In this document: piece after piece, positions 1 through 14,103 of the stretch | Position numbering within the stretch: position 1 is the first letter of the stretch | How the letters are laid out: each line of letters begins with the position of its first letter | Origin: Distichodus sexfasciatus | Lineage: Eukaryota; Chordata; Actinopteri; Characiformes; Distichodontidae | Assembly (NCBI GenBank): GCA_032718565.1 | Contig: JAVGVS010000023.1 | Coordinates: 2,553,277-2,617,276, forward strand | Direction: 5' to 3' | Length of the DNA: 64,000 nucleotides | Program-made: the position numbers and the translations under genes | The notes under the pieces: model-generated | Told to the model about the DNA's origin: nothing | The model's database searches: none | What the model saw: the letters and a program-made list of their open reading frames with translations, nothing else

Positions 1-339
1 CCCCCAACATTTCTCTCTCAACTATGTTTTCTCTCAACCCTCTCTGTCTCCATCTCTAATCATCTCCATTCATATTTTCTTCCCTAACCATTTTCAACCA
101 TTTTCCTCTCGCCCTCTTCATTTCTGTTATCTTTCTCTCCAACCGTAGGCTAAACATGGCTGTAATCTAAGTCACACAGGGTCATTTATACTTTACTATG
201 GCGGAAGAACAAAAAATCGATTTTGGCATTTGCTGTTCGAAAACCTACGTAAGCGTCTACTGTGTCGGAAACGCAGTAAAATAATTTCTTGACGTGACCT
301 AGTCGTCCGTTTCTGTTGTTAACTCTTGACGACATTTTT
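1..339. other. No gene recognised
   Basis: The first part is pyrimidine-rich (CT-rich runs in 1-130), followed by ordinary sequence. I see no supported exon, RNA gene or repeat family here. Confidence 0.5.
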
Positions 340-619
340 CCTTCTTGTGGCGCGCTTTAAGCCCGAAACGCGCCTCGCGCTCGTTCCCGCCTCTCGGTTA
401 TTTTTCTTTTAAACAAATCCGATTGGTTCACCTTCACAGCCTCGCTGTCCAATCAGAGACGACCTGCCACGCCTTCATAGTAACAGTGATAGTAATAATA
501 GTTGGCCTGATGCTAGAGAGGACAGAGACTGAATTATATTTGTTCTGTAATATTAAATGTGGCATTCTTTCGTTAGGACGATACGTGTTCTGTGAACATA
601 GGGTGCTATTCTAGAAAAG
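340..619 (+). promoter_or_regulatory. Candidate promoter and non-coding first exon
   Basis: The stretch 345-400 is locally CpG-rich and is followed by two CCAAT-type boxes (GATTGG near 421 and CCAATCAGAG near 449), which is promoter-like. A plausible splice donor (AAAAG|GTAAAA) follows at 619/620. The local open frame of 89 residues resembles nothing I know and lacks protein-like character, so I read this as promoter plus possible untranslated exon. It could drive an upstream celf3 5'UTR or a separate non-coding transcript. Confidence 0.35.
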
Positions 620-835
620 GTAAAAGAAAATTTTTACTGTAGGAATAAGCTTTTAATTTTACAGAGAAATTGGGAAAATTAATGTTTAATTAGGTTTTTA
701 TGCGTTTTTTCAATGTGATTGTAATTACGTTTCCCAGGGTGTTGTGATGAGTTTTGTGAGCTAGAATTAACATTATGTCTCTGACGCTCATCTTACATAT
801 TTTTGTCCTTCTCTTTTCTTTCTCTTTTACTTCAG

Positions 836-914
836 GTTTTCCCTCACATTCAGATGTGGCAGTAGATGAACACAGTAGTTCTGTAGTGCTGAATTTTACC
901 TGCCTGCCAAGAAG
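836..914 (+). other. Candidate non-coding exon
   Basis: The segment has a good 3' splice site (long T/C tract ending TTACTTCAG at 835) and a donor (GAAG|GTAACC at 914/915). One frame stays open across it, but joining it to the preceding candidate exon gives no start codon. I recognise no protein, so an untranslated or lncRNA exon is the simpler reading. Confidence 0.3.
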
Positions 915-1787
915 GTAACCATTTTATTGCTTTGTATATATTGCATTTTATAGATTTTATTCCTATACACAAATGCAGAAAAATGCTAGGCCTTTTTGTT
1001 ATTTCTGCTGCAGAAGTCTCCATTGTAACAGTGTTATTGTTTAAAAGTCAATTGTGGTTATGTGCTTCAATGGGAGAAAAAGTTTTATTGGTCAAGTGCA
1101 TAATTTATTCATCATTTGCTATTCTGTATTGCTCAACATGATCTTGTCTTTTTTGAGTTGGGTTAGAAAATGCCAATGTTAATTTTCCCGTTAAATATAT
1201 ACTATATACAGTAATTCATAATATATATTTATTATATTGACTTTCTACTGAAATGACTGGCTGTGTTCCTGTTTTGGGAAAAGAGGGGGAAGTGTGCATA
1301 TAACACTGAGTACACAGTGGATTCATTTTATTTCTTGCTTTTTATGACATGCTTTCTTGATTTATGCGAAATTCTGTTTTTACTTACTATAATAGCTAAA
1401 TGAAATTGTTGCTTGTGGATTGAGGTTGGTGTGTTTTTGTTGTCTTGGCTCATAATAAAAGCTATATATATTAGTACATGACATTGCAAATGTTCATTTG
1501 CATATTCTGCATGAAACAATGCACCCTTCCTGTTTTGACAGTATATAAATCACCTTTTTTTCCAGATGCTTACATGCATCACGCTGTGTCAGTTTTATGG
1601 GGGGTTTTGTCTTTAATACAATTTGGTATTTTTCTAGATTTCCAAAGGAAGGTATATTTTAGTAGTTTAGTAAAAGAGATTATAGATTAGTAGATTATAG
1701 CAAAACATCGTTTCTTTGCAGCTCATTACATGTAATACCAGCAGGTGTCGTTACGGTCGCTGCCAGTTTAATCTCCTCTGTTTTCAG

Positions 1788-1896
1788 CCTTGAGATGAGG
1801 GTAAAAAAATCCACTTTTCATTGTACACGCATTGAATGGATGAAGATTACTTCGTGCAGTTGTTGAGCACTTGTGGCTTTAGATTCAGGTCGAAAG
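1788..1896 (+). other. Candidate non-coding exon
   Basis: The acceptor (CTCTGTTTTCAG ending at 1787) and donor (CGAAAG|GTGAGT at 1896/1897) are both close to consensus. All three forward frames contain stops, so if this is spliced it is untranslated. With the two candidates upstream it could form a non-coding leader or lncRNA ahead of celf3. Confidence 0.3.
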
Positions 1897-3240
1897 GTGA
1901 GTAACCTTCTAATCCCTTTGTGTGGATTTTGGGATATGGGGAAAGACGGGGATATAGGATTTAGGGGCACGCAGCAGATGGTTGTCCAGCCGTGCAAATT
2001 AAGTTGCTGGTTCCTGGTGATACGCTTATAAACCATTGGACGAACTCGATTAATTCTTGACTTTATTGTTTTAGAAGAATTTGCCTTTATATTCGTGGCA
2101 GTGATGCGAAGTTGCGATGTTTGCCTTCTCGTGCAATAGGCTACTTGCCTTTTGTTATGTTCGGCTTTTGGTTATTTTTTGCTCTAATTGGTGCCTGGTT
2201 TTAGATGTGAATCGTAGAAGTTTCTTGATTGTATGTTGATAAGATGTGCGAATTTGCTCGGAGTATTTCACTACAGAAAACGCGCCGATGGTCCTGGACA
2301 GTTTCAGCACCGCGGTCAGAGACCCGCGAGAACAAAAGGATTAGCAGCCTCAGCGTCAGGCACTGTCTCTAATTTACCGACAAGTACAAATAACGAACAA
2401 CTTGAAGGACCGTGAACCTGCACAAAATACAGTTCAACGCCATCTTTAAATATCACTTTATCACTTCAATCCAGACACCAATCTTTTCTTTAAAAGAGTT
2501 ATCTATAATAAACGAGTAATAACTATGCAATGGTGCTGTAATTGCCAACTTCATAAAATTGTCCTATGCACAACACAAATCTCAAACCCCTTGTAATAGG
2601 TCAATAGTATGTGCTGTCTTGTTATAAAGATTATGAACTTAACTAACACTACAATCTGGAAAATGAATGAAGAAAACCAGCCTTTCTTGTCCACTTTTGT
2701 CCTTTCTGTTCTATCATTTGTCATATGTGGTGCTATGGGGTTTAAGCATATTTACATCAATTTGTTGGTGTAAAACATTTACATTAAATCTGATTTAAAT
2801 TTTGATTTTTTTGTTGTTGTAAACTGCTTTAGTGAAATGTATGTTTTAGATACTTAACACTTGTTATATATAATAGGGCAGCACTTATTTTTGCTGCAGA
2901 TTCATCAATCCAGAATGGTTGGGCTGATTTTGTAGGAACATGCATCCAGCATATAAGTTAGAATAATGGGGAGAGGGTGGAAAATAACATCTGGGCAAGA
3001 TGTTGTCGCGTGAGTTTTTAAATTGAATTAATGATTTTAATTTCCTTACTTAACATTGCATGTGTAAAATACCAGCTTGACACTTAAAACGACATCAAAT
3101 GAAACCCTGACCAACAAACGTCTAATATGATGATTCTAATATGTTCTTCTAATCTTACATTCTATTGTTTATTTATAGGGAACATGATTATATGTATTAT
3201 ATGTCATATACCCTAAATGTGTGATGTGAACGAACAACAA
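1897..3240. other. AT-rich spacer, no gene seen
   Basis: Ordinary AT-rich sequence between the upstream exon candidates and the CpG-rich segment before celf3. Short open frames here do not look like protein. Confidence 0.5.
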
Positions 3241-3244
3241 TCAG

Positions 3245-3790
3245 TATGGCCCTTGCGTAAAGGTGCGGGAGGGTAAAATGACGACGCTCCCTTGTGCAGA
3301 CATCACGCTTTTCCACCCCGAGGGAGGGCAGGAGACGGACAGGGGGAGACACCGGCTTACGACGTCAAAGCGACGGGGTGCACGGGGAGGGTGCCAAGAA
3401 CCAGGGATATAACCTGCGAGCCTGCGTCCTCCCATTTTTTACACGATTGTTACACGGGTCGTTTCGGGAGAAAAGCGAACTTTGGGACCGTCTATAAAAA
3501 AAAAATACAAATCTCGGGCGGACGCACCGCTTGATGGCAAGAGGCTGGATTGGCTGGCGAGTGAATGTGTAGAAAAGACGCGACCCAGACGGATCCGAAA
3601 AGGTGACCGAGGCACACATTGACTTTGTGCCATTCGGTGACATTAACTAGAGAAGTGTGTGTGTGTTTTTACGCCAGCATCGTGAGAGGCGACACGTCGC
3701 GAGCGCACGACAGCGAATAAACAAACAAACAAACGTCCCCGCGGGATTAACGGAGAGCAAAACAAGAGCGACGAGGAGACGCCAAATTTG
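3245..3790 (+). promoter_or_regulatory. celf3: CpG-rich presumed celf3 promoter and 5'UTR region
   Basis: CpG density rises sharply compared with the flanking AT-rich DNA. It is about 0.5 kb upstream of the acceptor at 4201 that precedes the celf3 start codon. No clear TATA box or unambiguous donor was found, so the untranslated first exon and its 3' end cannot be fixed. The overlapping 60-90-residue open frames on both strands are by-products of high GC. Confidence 0.5.
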
Positions 3791-4270
3791 GGGAATATTG
3801 TTCTTTTAAAAAACGAGGAGGTATTATCACAGCTTTTTCCATCCTACATAAATATTATTTGCGCTTTGTTTAAAGAACGTGTTGCTTTTATTTTTTTTGC
3901 ATTGAGTCACGTAGGCTGTGTGCATCCGATCTCATTCATGACAAAGAACGACGCCTCTACGCATCTATCCCTGGATTAAACAAAGAAGCATCGGGGTCAA
4001 GATGCCTTGTTCCATCCATGCAACCAAACCCCCTTTTTTTAATTTAGCAGTCATTTTGGTATCAGGATCCACAATAACAAATGAGAATTTTTCCATTTTC
4101 ATTAAAATGTAATCGGTTTATTCCCACACTAAAAATCCAGCTGCTTGGTCCCAGCTCATCCAGTTTCACTTGCATCCTCTTGTCTCTTTCTCTCATTTTA
4201 GCTTCTCCAGAAGCCGTGTCAAGTCAGGTTTAAGGGAGTGTTGGGAGTCTTGCTCCACCCTGCTGCCCCA

Positions 4271-4415
4271 ATGAAGGAGCCAGACGCCATCAAGCTCTTC
4301 ATCGGCCAGATCCCCAGGAATCTGGAGGAGAAGGACCTCAAGCCCATCTTCGAGCAGTTCGGCAAGATCTACGAGTTGACGGTGATCAAGGACAAGTACA
4401 CAGGCATGCACAAAG
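4271..4415 (+). CDS. celf3: celf3 coding exon 1
   Basis: Encodes [20 protein letters not shown] through YTGMHKG, the first half of RRM1. The exon opens after an acceptor at 4201, leaving 69 nt of 5'UTR before the ATG. It ends AAAG|GTACCT with one base of a glycine codon. Confidence 0.93.
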
Positions 4416-7400
4416 GTACCTGAGACGGGCCAAAAAGGCCTAATGCAGGGGTGACAATGCTTGAAAGCTTGGCTGTTTTGGTTCTGAGATGATTTTTTGT
4501 TATCAGACGACTTCATTACATTTGAACTCTTTTTCCCCTGTTGAACTCAGGGAAGGATAAATCAGTTTTCTTCTGTTGGAAATCAGAGAGCTATCAGAGA
4601 ATGATTTTTTTATTGTTATGTCTTGTTGAGTTCTGATTACATGTAGAACTCTACAAATAATGCATGCAGTATGAATCTCATTATTTTTCCATGTGCATAT
4701 ATTGAATAATCTTGCACAGTTAAAAAAATTGCACGCACTGAGCTTCATCTCCTCTTTTCGTCTCTCTATTCTTTGAGTCACATTGGCCTTTTGATCATGC
4801 TCTTTGGCTTGATGAGTGTTGTTTCCGATTTTTTCCCCCCACCTTCCTCCCCTCATCCCCTGAAAGGATGTGCGTTTCTGACGTACTGTGCCAGAGAGTC
4901 TGCCCTGAAGGCCCAGAATGCTTTGCATGAGCAGAAGACACTGCCAGGGGTGAGTAGCTGCTCATAAGCATCCATAATTTTTTCTTTTTTAGGTCATAGC
5001 GTTTTTGTAACGGGACTGGATCAAAAGCTTGTGAAGGTCACCCAGTCCCAAAACATTAAAATCTCCCCAAAGCATGTATAGTTTCGGAGCATTGACTTTA
5101 ACAGTTTAGGTCGGGGCAGAGTTATTGTTAGACGGCGGTATATGGGTGGCTAGGATGTGCCGTGTGCTTTTGGAATGGTGGGAAAGGGAGTGGGGAGAGC
5201 CACGAAGGCCTTTTGCCAAGCCGGCAGACCCTAATTAGTGATGTAGGAGGGCCATAATCCTTGAGAAGGCATCCGCGATCGCCGTACTCTCTCTGAAGTT
5301 GTTGATTAGCTGACTGGCTCGGCCATCTGCTCAATCCACGCAATAATGAGCAACCTGCGAAGGCGGAAAAAGAAACACGCTTCAAACTGGCTCCTCCCCT
5401 CTAAATTGGCTCCTCCCATCCTTATGCTCGGCTCCAGATCAACCCAAATTTTCTTGTCTTTTTTTGTTTTAACACAGCCATAAGTAAAACTGGATGGCTT
5501 TCAGAAGCATTTCCGTTTTCCCCCTTTTACTCGTTGGCGATGGACAAGGTCTAAATGTTAAGGTCCGTGAGGATTTGACCACAACAAACATGACCATAAC
5601 AGAACTGACCTCTTCCATTTAGCGTGTTCCATAGGTTAGGAGGCAGCAATGAAGGCCACGAGGGCTTTTGCCTCTTCCGCTCAAATCGGATTGAGCTCTG
5701 GCAGGACACAGAGAGAGAGAGCGAGAGAGAGAGAGAGCGAGAGAGAGAAGGGGGTGGGGTTGGGCCAAAGTGAGAGAATTTCAGAAAGTCGTGACTGATG
5801 TTTGAGAGAATGGGAGGGATGCTCTGCTCAGCTTGGCTTAGCCGCGACGTAGCCGCGCGTTATTGTGCTAGCAGATGCCGTTAGCCCACCGTGACTCAGG
5901 ATGGCAGAGGGTGAGCGCATAATCGCAGAAGCGGAACAGGAGAGGCAGTGGAGAGACTGCAAATGAACACAGAATGAAAAAGAAGCCGTTCTTACTTGAT
6001 GGGAGCAAATGAAATGGCACGTAGCCTCAAGATTTGATGTTTGAAAGTTTTGGTCAGTTGTGCCAAAATATTAGTGAGACTGTTAATATAGAGCTTCCCG
6101 GTCTTGGTTATGTTGGTGAGATATTTTTTTTTGGTGTCTGAATTTCATATACCAACACTACGGCTGAGGGATGTGATCTCAAGTCAGTATCAAATCGGTA
6201 TCACAATTAATTTTACTTCACTTACAAATAATGCATATTTTGGTTTTTTTTTGCTTATGATTAGTGGTTCAGAATGTCGGTTTGATAAATTTTTGGATTA
6301 ATCGCCCAACCCTAACCAGTGTGTGTGTGTGTGCGCGTGTGAGTCCGCCCTTGCGAACCACCCTGTAGTTCCATTCCCAATCCTATTATTAGCATGACAG
6401 TAGTCTGACCTCCGTGACCTTTCAAAGAGGAGGCTGGTGGGCGCAACCCCTCCCCTTGTTATAAACCCTCCTCTTCTCGTCAATATCTCCATCCTTCCGT
6501 TTGTTCTGCCCTCCTCACCTAAGCCTTGCAAGACAGTCTCCAAAATCTCGCAATCCGGCCTTCTATAGAAACCCCCTTCCCCCGCTTTCTCTGGCACAAT
6601 GAAAACCACATTATTATAACCAACTCCCCCCGCCACCCCCTTCCCAGTGTTTCTCTCTCTCTCGCTCTCACACGCACACACACACACACACACCCCAGCT
6701 GTGTGGCATTATTACTGGCTGACAGCACCTGCCTCTCCGACAAGGCAACGCCCCCCTCCCCACTCTGTCAGTCATATAGAATCGCTATGACAATGTGCCT
6801 CGGCAGACATTTAGAAGGTTTGTGTGACTCAGAGGGAGACAGTAAGCTAGAGGGAGAAGGAGAGAGGGGGTGAAAAAAAGAGTGAGTCATCCATCTTTAA
6901 CCCTCTTTTTCCATCTCTCTCGTTCTCTATTCTTCTGTCTGTCTTCTCTCTCCTTCTCTGTGTCTCAGAACCACTGTTTCTCGTCCTCTCACTCTCGCGC
7001 ACGCCGAACCCTTTCACCCAACTGTCGTGGGAATGTTTAGTCAAGAGCCCTGGGAATATGAATGAATGATGGGGGGGAAAAGAGTGGGGCAGAGATAGAG
7101 GGATGGGCTGGAACAGATGGTAGAGTCTTAACGACACCTGGCCGTATGTTCAGTTTCAGGTAAAGAGGGTCGCGGACAAACAGACAAAGACGAGATGGGG
7201 GGGGGTGATGGTGGCGGTCCTCTTGCCATCGCTCTCTCCCCTTTTTGCTTTCCATTCGTCCTCTTCCACTCCTGTTCTCTCTCTCCTCACCCTCTCCTCT
7301 CCTCCTCTCTCCTCCCCCAACCCCTCTTATCTCGGGCCATCGCTGCTATCTCTTGCTCCCTGGTTCCAGTTGCCATCACAACGTGTTTACTTAGCTCCAA

Positions 7401-9383
7401 TCGCGGCGCTCGACAAAAGCGGCAGGCGACGGCGGCGGCGGCCAGATAATGACAACCTCCTTTAAATCCATTGTGCCACTCCGATACACTCTCAGACCCA
7501 TTTTCCTGTCTTTTGTTAAGCCACCGGCCTCTTAATGGCTACCTCGCAGATCACGGCCGCGTTCCCAGCGTCAAGGCGCACTGTGGGATGTGACTCGTTC
7601 TCCCCCCACACGCAACAACATGATTATGTGAGTCAGGGGCTTCTTAATGAAGTTTAAATCCAGCAGGCTTGTGCAGTCTCGCCAAATTCGGCCTTCAAGC
7701 TTTCCACATTCGACACGTCAAACGGAGCGCCGTTTAGTCATTCGTTTTTCACACAAAAAACGAAAACCAATACACACCCCAAAAATATGTCTTTTTTGCA
7801 ATATCCTTTTTGAAAACCCGATAAAATGAAAAAACAAATGATGAGTCGTTTCCCAATTTTCCATATTATGCTCAAATAAAAAATGGAAAATGCTAAAATC
7901 ACAGATGAAGAAGAGTAACTATCTTACTGCCAAGGAATAAAACAAAGCTGAACAGTTTTGTGCTAAGATAAAAAAATAATAAAGCGGAAAACTTGCACAG
8001 GTTCCATTTTGAAGGAAGGCTCTTACTGCCAAAGAGCAAAATGAATCTATCCAATCTTATGGGCACTAAAAATCCTCTCTTTTTTTTTGATCACTCGTAA
8101 CGGTCCCTTCCAAGTCACACTAGTCCCTGGTGTGGAAAGCTACAGCATGTAGGCTAATCTGTTTTGCAAACCCAACCAAGCATGCTAAGCCGTTAGCCTC
8201 ACGCTGCTAGAATGTTTTTCTCTGCCTCTGTTAAAAGGCAAACAACATATCGCAGTGGGACGAAATGGAACAGATTGCCGAATGTTAAGTCTGGGTTACG
8301 TTCAAATATTAGCACGTTTTCCGGTGCGACAAAATATTTCCGTTGCTTAGAGCGCAATCGGTGCCGTTTGCCGCTAGTGCCGTTAAAACAACAAACCCCA
8401 GTGACGCGGCGCTTCGTGTCGGCGCTACATTTTGCGTTTGGTGTCACTATTGATGTGCAGTCGATGCAAACTGGTTTCAGATCGGCAAAATGGTTTTTGA
8501 TTTTGGACCGAGTCTGATTTAAAATGCGGAATGACTGAAAGCTGTTTCCGCTGTAGACGGTTTTATGGGAGCTTGTTGGAGGTCCGGTCCTGACTTAATT
8601 AACTTTTAACAGCATTAACATGCTCGAAGTTGGGCCTCTTTGTGGAGAGCATGGCCAGGAAAAATGGCAGGAAGGTCAGCCGAGCCCATGTTGTGTGTGT
8701 GTGTGTGTTAACGCGAACAGTTAGAGATGTGTGTGTGTGTGTGTGTGTGTATGTAGTTAAGAGGGTATGTGATGGGCTTTTATTGTGGGGGAGGAGAGGG
8801 CAGGTGTTGTCACTGAAGTGGGGGGTGATGGGGGTGTGTGTGTGTGTTTGGGAGCTGGGGGCGAGTGTGTGAGTGTGTGTGCTTTTGTAGATAAGATTAG
8901 ACGTAGAGAACAGACGCTTCTCGTCATTTAGAGCAATATTTAATCGTAGAGATTCTAGTAGCACTCCTACTTTGCCCAAACAAATACATTTTATCTTCTT
9001 TTTGACAAGTCTGTGTCTGCGTGTGTGTGCTTTATTGGAACACTGGGCCTCATTCACCAACTGTTCTGAAGACGAAATTTGTTCTTAAAGCCTGTTCACA
9101 CTGATTTTGACATTCACCATTGTCTTCTTATTTGAGATTTGTTCTTAGGTTTGCATTCTTAGGCTACTGTTATTGTCTGCATGTTTGTGTAAAATATTAT
9201 CAAATAAATATTATATATGATGTACAGTTGCGAACAGTTCTGCAGTTGGACTCTTCAGAACAAATGTAAGAATAATTGGTTAAAATGAAAAAAATATTGG
9301 TGAATTATGTCCATTAAGAATATGTCCGTCTGTCAAATAGGTTGTGCATGTTTGATAATGTACTTGCCATGAATATGTCATGT

Positions 9384-9417
<34 letters not shown>

Positions 9418-9666
9418 AAGAAAGGCAAGATTAACTATACGTTAGTGTCAGTGTCTGTACTCACAGCGAGACAAGATGAATCCATTGTTGGAATAAATGA
9501 GAGGTTGAAGGACTGGCGAAAGAGGAAAGAAAGGAAGGAGGTGAAAGGAGTCGTAATTGAAGAGAAATTGGACGGATAAGTGAAGGGGGTGAATGAATGA
9601 AAGAATGAATGAATGAAAATTTGTCATAATGAGGCATAGAGGCTGGGGGGAGGGGTGCGGCCACTC

Positions 9667-9708
<42 letters not shown>

Positions 9709-12700
9709 GTGGGGGGAAGGATTTGGATGAGGGAGAACATCTATCGGCTTAGACTCAGACATCTGTTTGTGTGTGTGTGAGTGTGTGTGTGTGTGTGTGG
9801 CATTTGATGATTAAAGTCAGTAAAAGTAGAACGTAATCAGATAGACATGCATCTAGAGCTGTAGCCAGATTTATTCACACCATTAATAATTCCCGAGTGC
9901 AGGAATGTTGCCTCTTTTTTCCCTCTATTTCCACATCAATCCTGCACTCTGATTTCTCATAAATCATGCAAGACTTGAGAATCAAGTAAAATATATAATT
10001 TAGTGAATCAATATACTGGAATTATTTAAAGGAGCCAGAATAATAACGGGTTAAAATAACCCTGTGATGACTTTAGAACGCATCGAAGTTCCGTAGTCCA
10101 TCAAATCTGGGATTTTCATATAAATAAATGAAAATATATTTGATGGAATATGGAACTTCAGTTTGTGTGGTTATGGGGCTGTTATAATGGTAATTTAAAC
10201 CAATATTATTGTTTTGTTACGTTATTGTTTTTTGTTTTGTTATTATTGTTTTTATTGTGTTAAAATAAATGTCATACTTATTATAATAGTGTTTAAATAA
10301 CCTTATACTGTTGGATTAAAAGTAAATTGTAATGGCTTCATCATGGGGCTTTCCGTCCAATTTTATACTTTTAAAATATAACTTAATGATGTTGTGACAA
10401 TGACTTTATATGGTCACTTTGACCCATTATTTTTACCCAATATTAAAGTGTTGCAATAATCATTTAACGGTTTGTAGGTTTTAATACCCAATATTATTGC
10501 ATTTAAATAATCTTATACTGTATAGTGTAAAATATTTGGTCAGAAATAACTTTTGGGTTGTTTTTAAAATGATAAAATAACCCTACAGTGTTGGGTCAAA
10601 AACATTATAATGGCTTTATATGCTTATTTGTACTGGATGTTATAGTGTTACAATAATAACACTAAACACAACACAAATTGTTGTACTGTATTTCATCAAA
10701 TTCATTAAGAGTTCGTATTATAGTAAAAAAAAAACCCTCTTTTTAATCAGGCAGTCTCCAGAACTCATATTTAAACAAAAACTAAAAAATGACCAACATC
10801 CGCAATCGAACATTAATAATTCCTTGTGTCAAAACCTGATAACGAATCGCGTCCGGCCGACTCCTGATGAGGTTATTCATCAAAGAGCGTCGTCCATCCA
10901 CACTGTGGTGATTGATAGGTTAGTTGTACTCCCATTTATTCCACTCGAACGGAGCACCTGTGCCAAAAATCCGCCCGAGTCTAATTCATCAGACACAGAC
11001 GGTCCCACTTCTACCAATGTGTCCGTGATCAATAATCCAGGAGTTCTGGCCAGTGATGAAGAGGCTGAACGGGTGTAAAGGAGGTCAACTATGTTTTCAT
11101 CCGTTTACAACATACGCGAGCAAAGTCAGCTTGGTTGTTTAACCTTCTTGAGCGTCAAATAGAGTTGTCTGTTGTTCACATCAAGCAGTTAGTAACGTAA
11201 TTAGATTTTATTTGTGTGGACAGATGTGGAGTAAACTTCAGTTAAAGGTTAACTCCAGCGTGTTCATTTTTAACCCAGGGTAAATATGTGGTTTGGCTTT
11301 GCCACGGTGACTGTGATGATGTGCTGTGTTACGTTTATGGTATTTACCTTACTCTCTTACGAACGAGCAACTTACTTTTTCCTAATTACAAAGACAATCT
11401 CCCGGGATCAACTTGGGGTTACTCAGGGGTTACTGAGATTCAAACCACCAAGCTTATGCTCACCGACAAAGAGCCTCCGAGAGCCATTGTGATCCGGGCA
11501 CTGAAACTTGGTGCTGAGGTGATCTGGAGTGGATCTGACGTCAAACCTTTTGTAGCGTAAATGCAGTGTGTCCCTGATAAAGACGTAACGGGAAAATATG
11601 TCATCAGTGCTTCATGTGGTGGTTGTTTTGCATCCAAATTTTACAAAAAGGGAGATAAGGATGAATGTTGGTGGCTGGAGTGGAGTGTGAGGGGAGACTC
11701 AGATGTAAACAGCGGCTCATTGTAAAACCAAGTGTAAACAGGGCTTAAGAGCCACCTCCAAGAGTGTTATCTCCGAGGACGAAAATAGGAAAACTCCTCA
11801 TCGATGCTTTGTTTTTACAGCACTGGAAAACAAGAGGTGGAACCCTGATGAAGGTGTTTGCACTGGAAACACCAAATTTGCTTATAAGCAAATGTTTAAT
11901 TTCCATTTGGACTAAAGATACATATGTATTAGTTCTGAAAACATATGATTTAGCCTGTGCTTATGCATATTTGCCAACATAATAACTGGACGTGGGGGCT
12001 TTTGACCCCCCAGCAGAAGTGAGGGGACGCAGTAACAAGTTTTAAGCTTGCAGCCTCAGAGACGCTGTGTGTAAATGGTGACGTGTCTCGACTGCATTTT
12101 AAAACCAAGTGTAAGCAACCGTAAGGGTTTGTAGGATTTTAGTAGAATACTGTGAGACACAAACTTAAGCAGCATTAGTTTATTTTCAGTGCAACTTTCG
12201 GCTTCCTAAGCGTGCACCCCTTGATTTCGCGATAAAACCCCAATCATTATCGTGTCAGCATCTTCATTAAAACCCAGCAACACATAGACGAGCGTGTTCC
12301 GCACATTTCCGCGGTGTCACTCTGAATCCGTCTTCGCGCTAACTACGTACAGTGCGTAGGCGTTGATTTGCCCGAAACGTTACCTCGACCTCTCCTTGTT
12401 TTTCCTTCGAAGTCATTGATTATCAGTGATGGGCAGCCTTTGAGAAGCGTTAATTGATTTGAGAGAATTGATTGCTTCAGTTGGAGATGAGTCTTTGGGG
12501 ATTTTTAAAGCTCTTAATGTGAGGTAATGCAGGGAATTTTCCTGAGATTTAACAAGGGTGTAACGCCAACTTTTAACAAGGGGTTGGCCATCATCGCTTT
12601 AAATAGTGATTGCAAAATTAAAGGGGACAAGGCACAAGTCTTGAGCCACCCCCGGCTTCTCTATAATTCTGCTAGGAAAATAAGACAGTAGGTGAAGTGA

Positions 12701-14072
12701 TTTATTAATTTATTTATCATTTTATGTAAAAATGTGTGTAAATACTATTCCTCAAGAAAAGATAAGAATTGAAAAAGTCTGTTCTTTGGACAGTGTGGAA
12801 ATTAAAAGTGGTTTATTACACTTTTTCACGGTGTTATATATTATAAACGAGTGGATTTGTGGTTTTCTAATAAACCTTTTTGTTACATTTTTCCACGGCA
12901 CACAGATGACTAAATTAACACTGCCATATTTGCAGAGTTTATTATTGTTCAACTGACAGGATGAGTGGTCATATTGCTTATATGCCAGTGCATTTGGGGT
13001 GTGTGTGTGTGTGTATGTGTGTGTGGGTGGGTGGGTGTGAGAGAGATGTGTTTGAAGAAAAGTCAGAGAAAATGTATTAATCGTAATATTTGTTTGCTTC
13101 CTTTCTTATTCATCCAGCTCAGCTTAAATCTTAGGGCCTGTTTACAAATATGCAGCTATTTTTATGAACGCATTTTTAAAAATACGTTTGGGCCTTTCGT
13201 TTACACGTAAACAGAGTTTTTCCACGAATGCGGAATTTTTTCTAAAAACGTTTCATACGTTTGGTACTTTCGTTTACACGTAAACAGAGTTTCAGCCACC
13301 TCAAACGCGCATTTTGTAAAACGCCGGATTCTGTGGATACGTATAGACAAAAGGCCCAAACGTATTTTTAAAAAATGTGTTTCGAAAAATATCCGCATAC
13401 ATGTAAACAGGCTTTTAAAAAACAGAATGTCGCGTAAACGCAATTTAAAAAGTAGACGTATAAAAAATGTGTTCATAAAGGTATCTGTAAACAGGCCCTT
13501 AGACTGATCCATCCATCAATCAATCAATCAATCAGTCAATCAATCAGTCAATCAAGGGTTGACATATTATTGGCCGGGCCGATTATCAGGGGCCAAAAGT
13601 AGGCTTTTTTTCCCCGATTATCGGTATCAGTGTTTAATTTTGACCGTCACCGATGTTAAGTAATTACAAGATGCGCTACTGTGGCTCCACTGCCGTCTCT
13701 TCTCTCTGTGCCGTTTGCTCTCGACTCGCTGCTTCGTTTAATGTCCCGCCCACAACAGTCTCTGATTGGTTACATGTCACATGAGCAGTAGCCGATCAAC
13801 ACTAAAGCCTTGTTGTCACTCACACACTCACACACGAGTGAAGTGAAGCTCTGAGAAGGAGAATAGGAGAGAGGAGAGTTTGCGCTGAGCTTGGTGTTTG
13901 TAAAAATAAAAAAAATTGCATATCGGTTCCAAATATGGATTATCGTCCCTATTAAATAGCAATAATCGGTATCGATATCGGTCCTGAAAACCCAATATTG
14001 ATCGATCACTAATATATTCTTGTCTCCTACATCTATTGTTTAACGAAAAATCTATTGTAACATGTTGCAGTC

Positions 14073-14103
<31 letters not shown>

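Noticed and set aside
4503..4928. 141-residue minus-strand open frame
   Set aside because: Overlaps celf3 intron 1 and antisense of coding exon 2; low-complexity and no family match.
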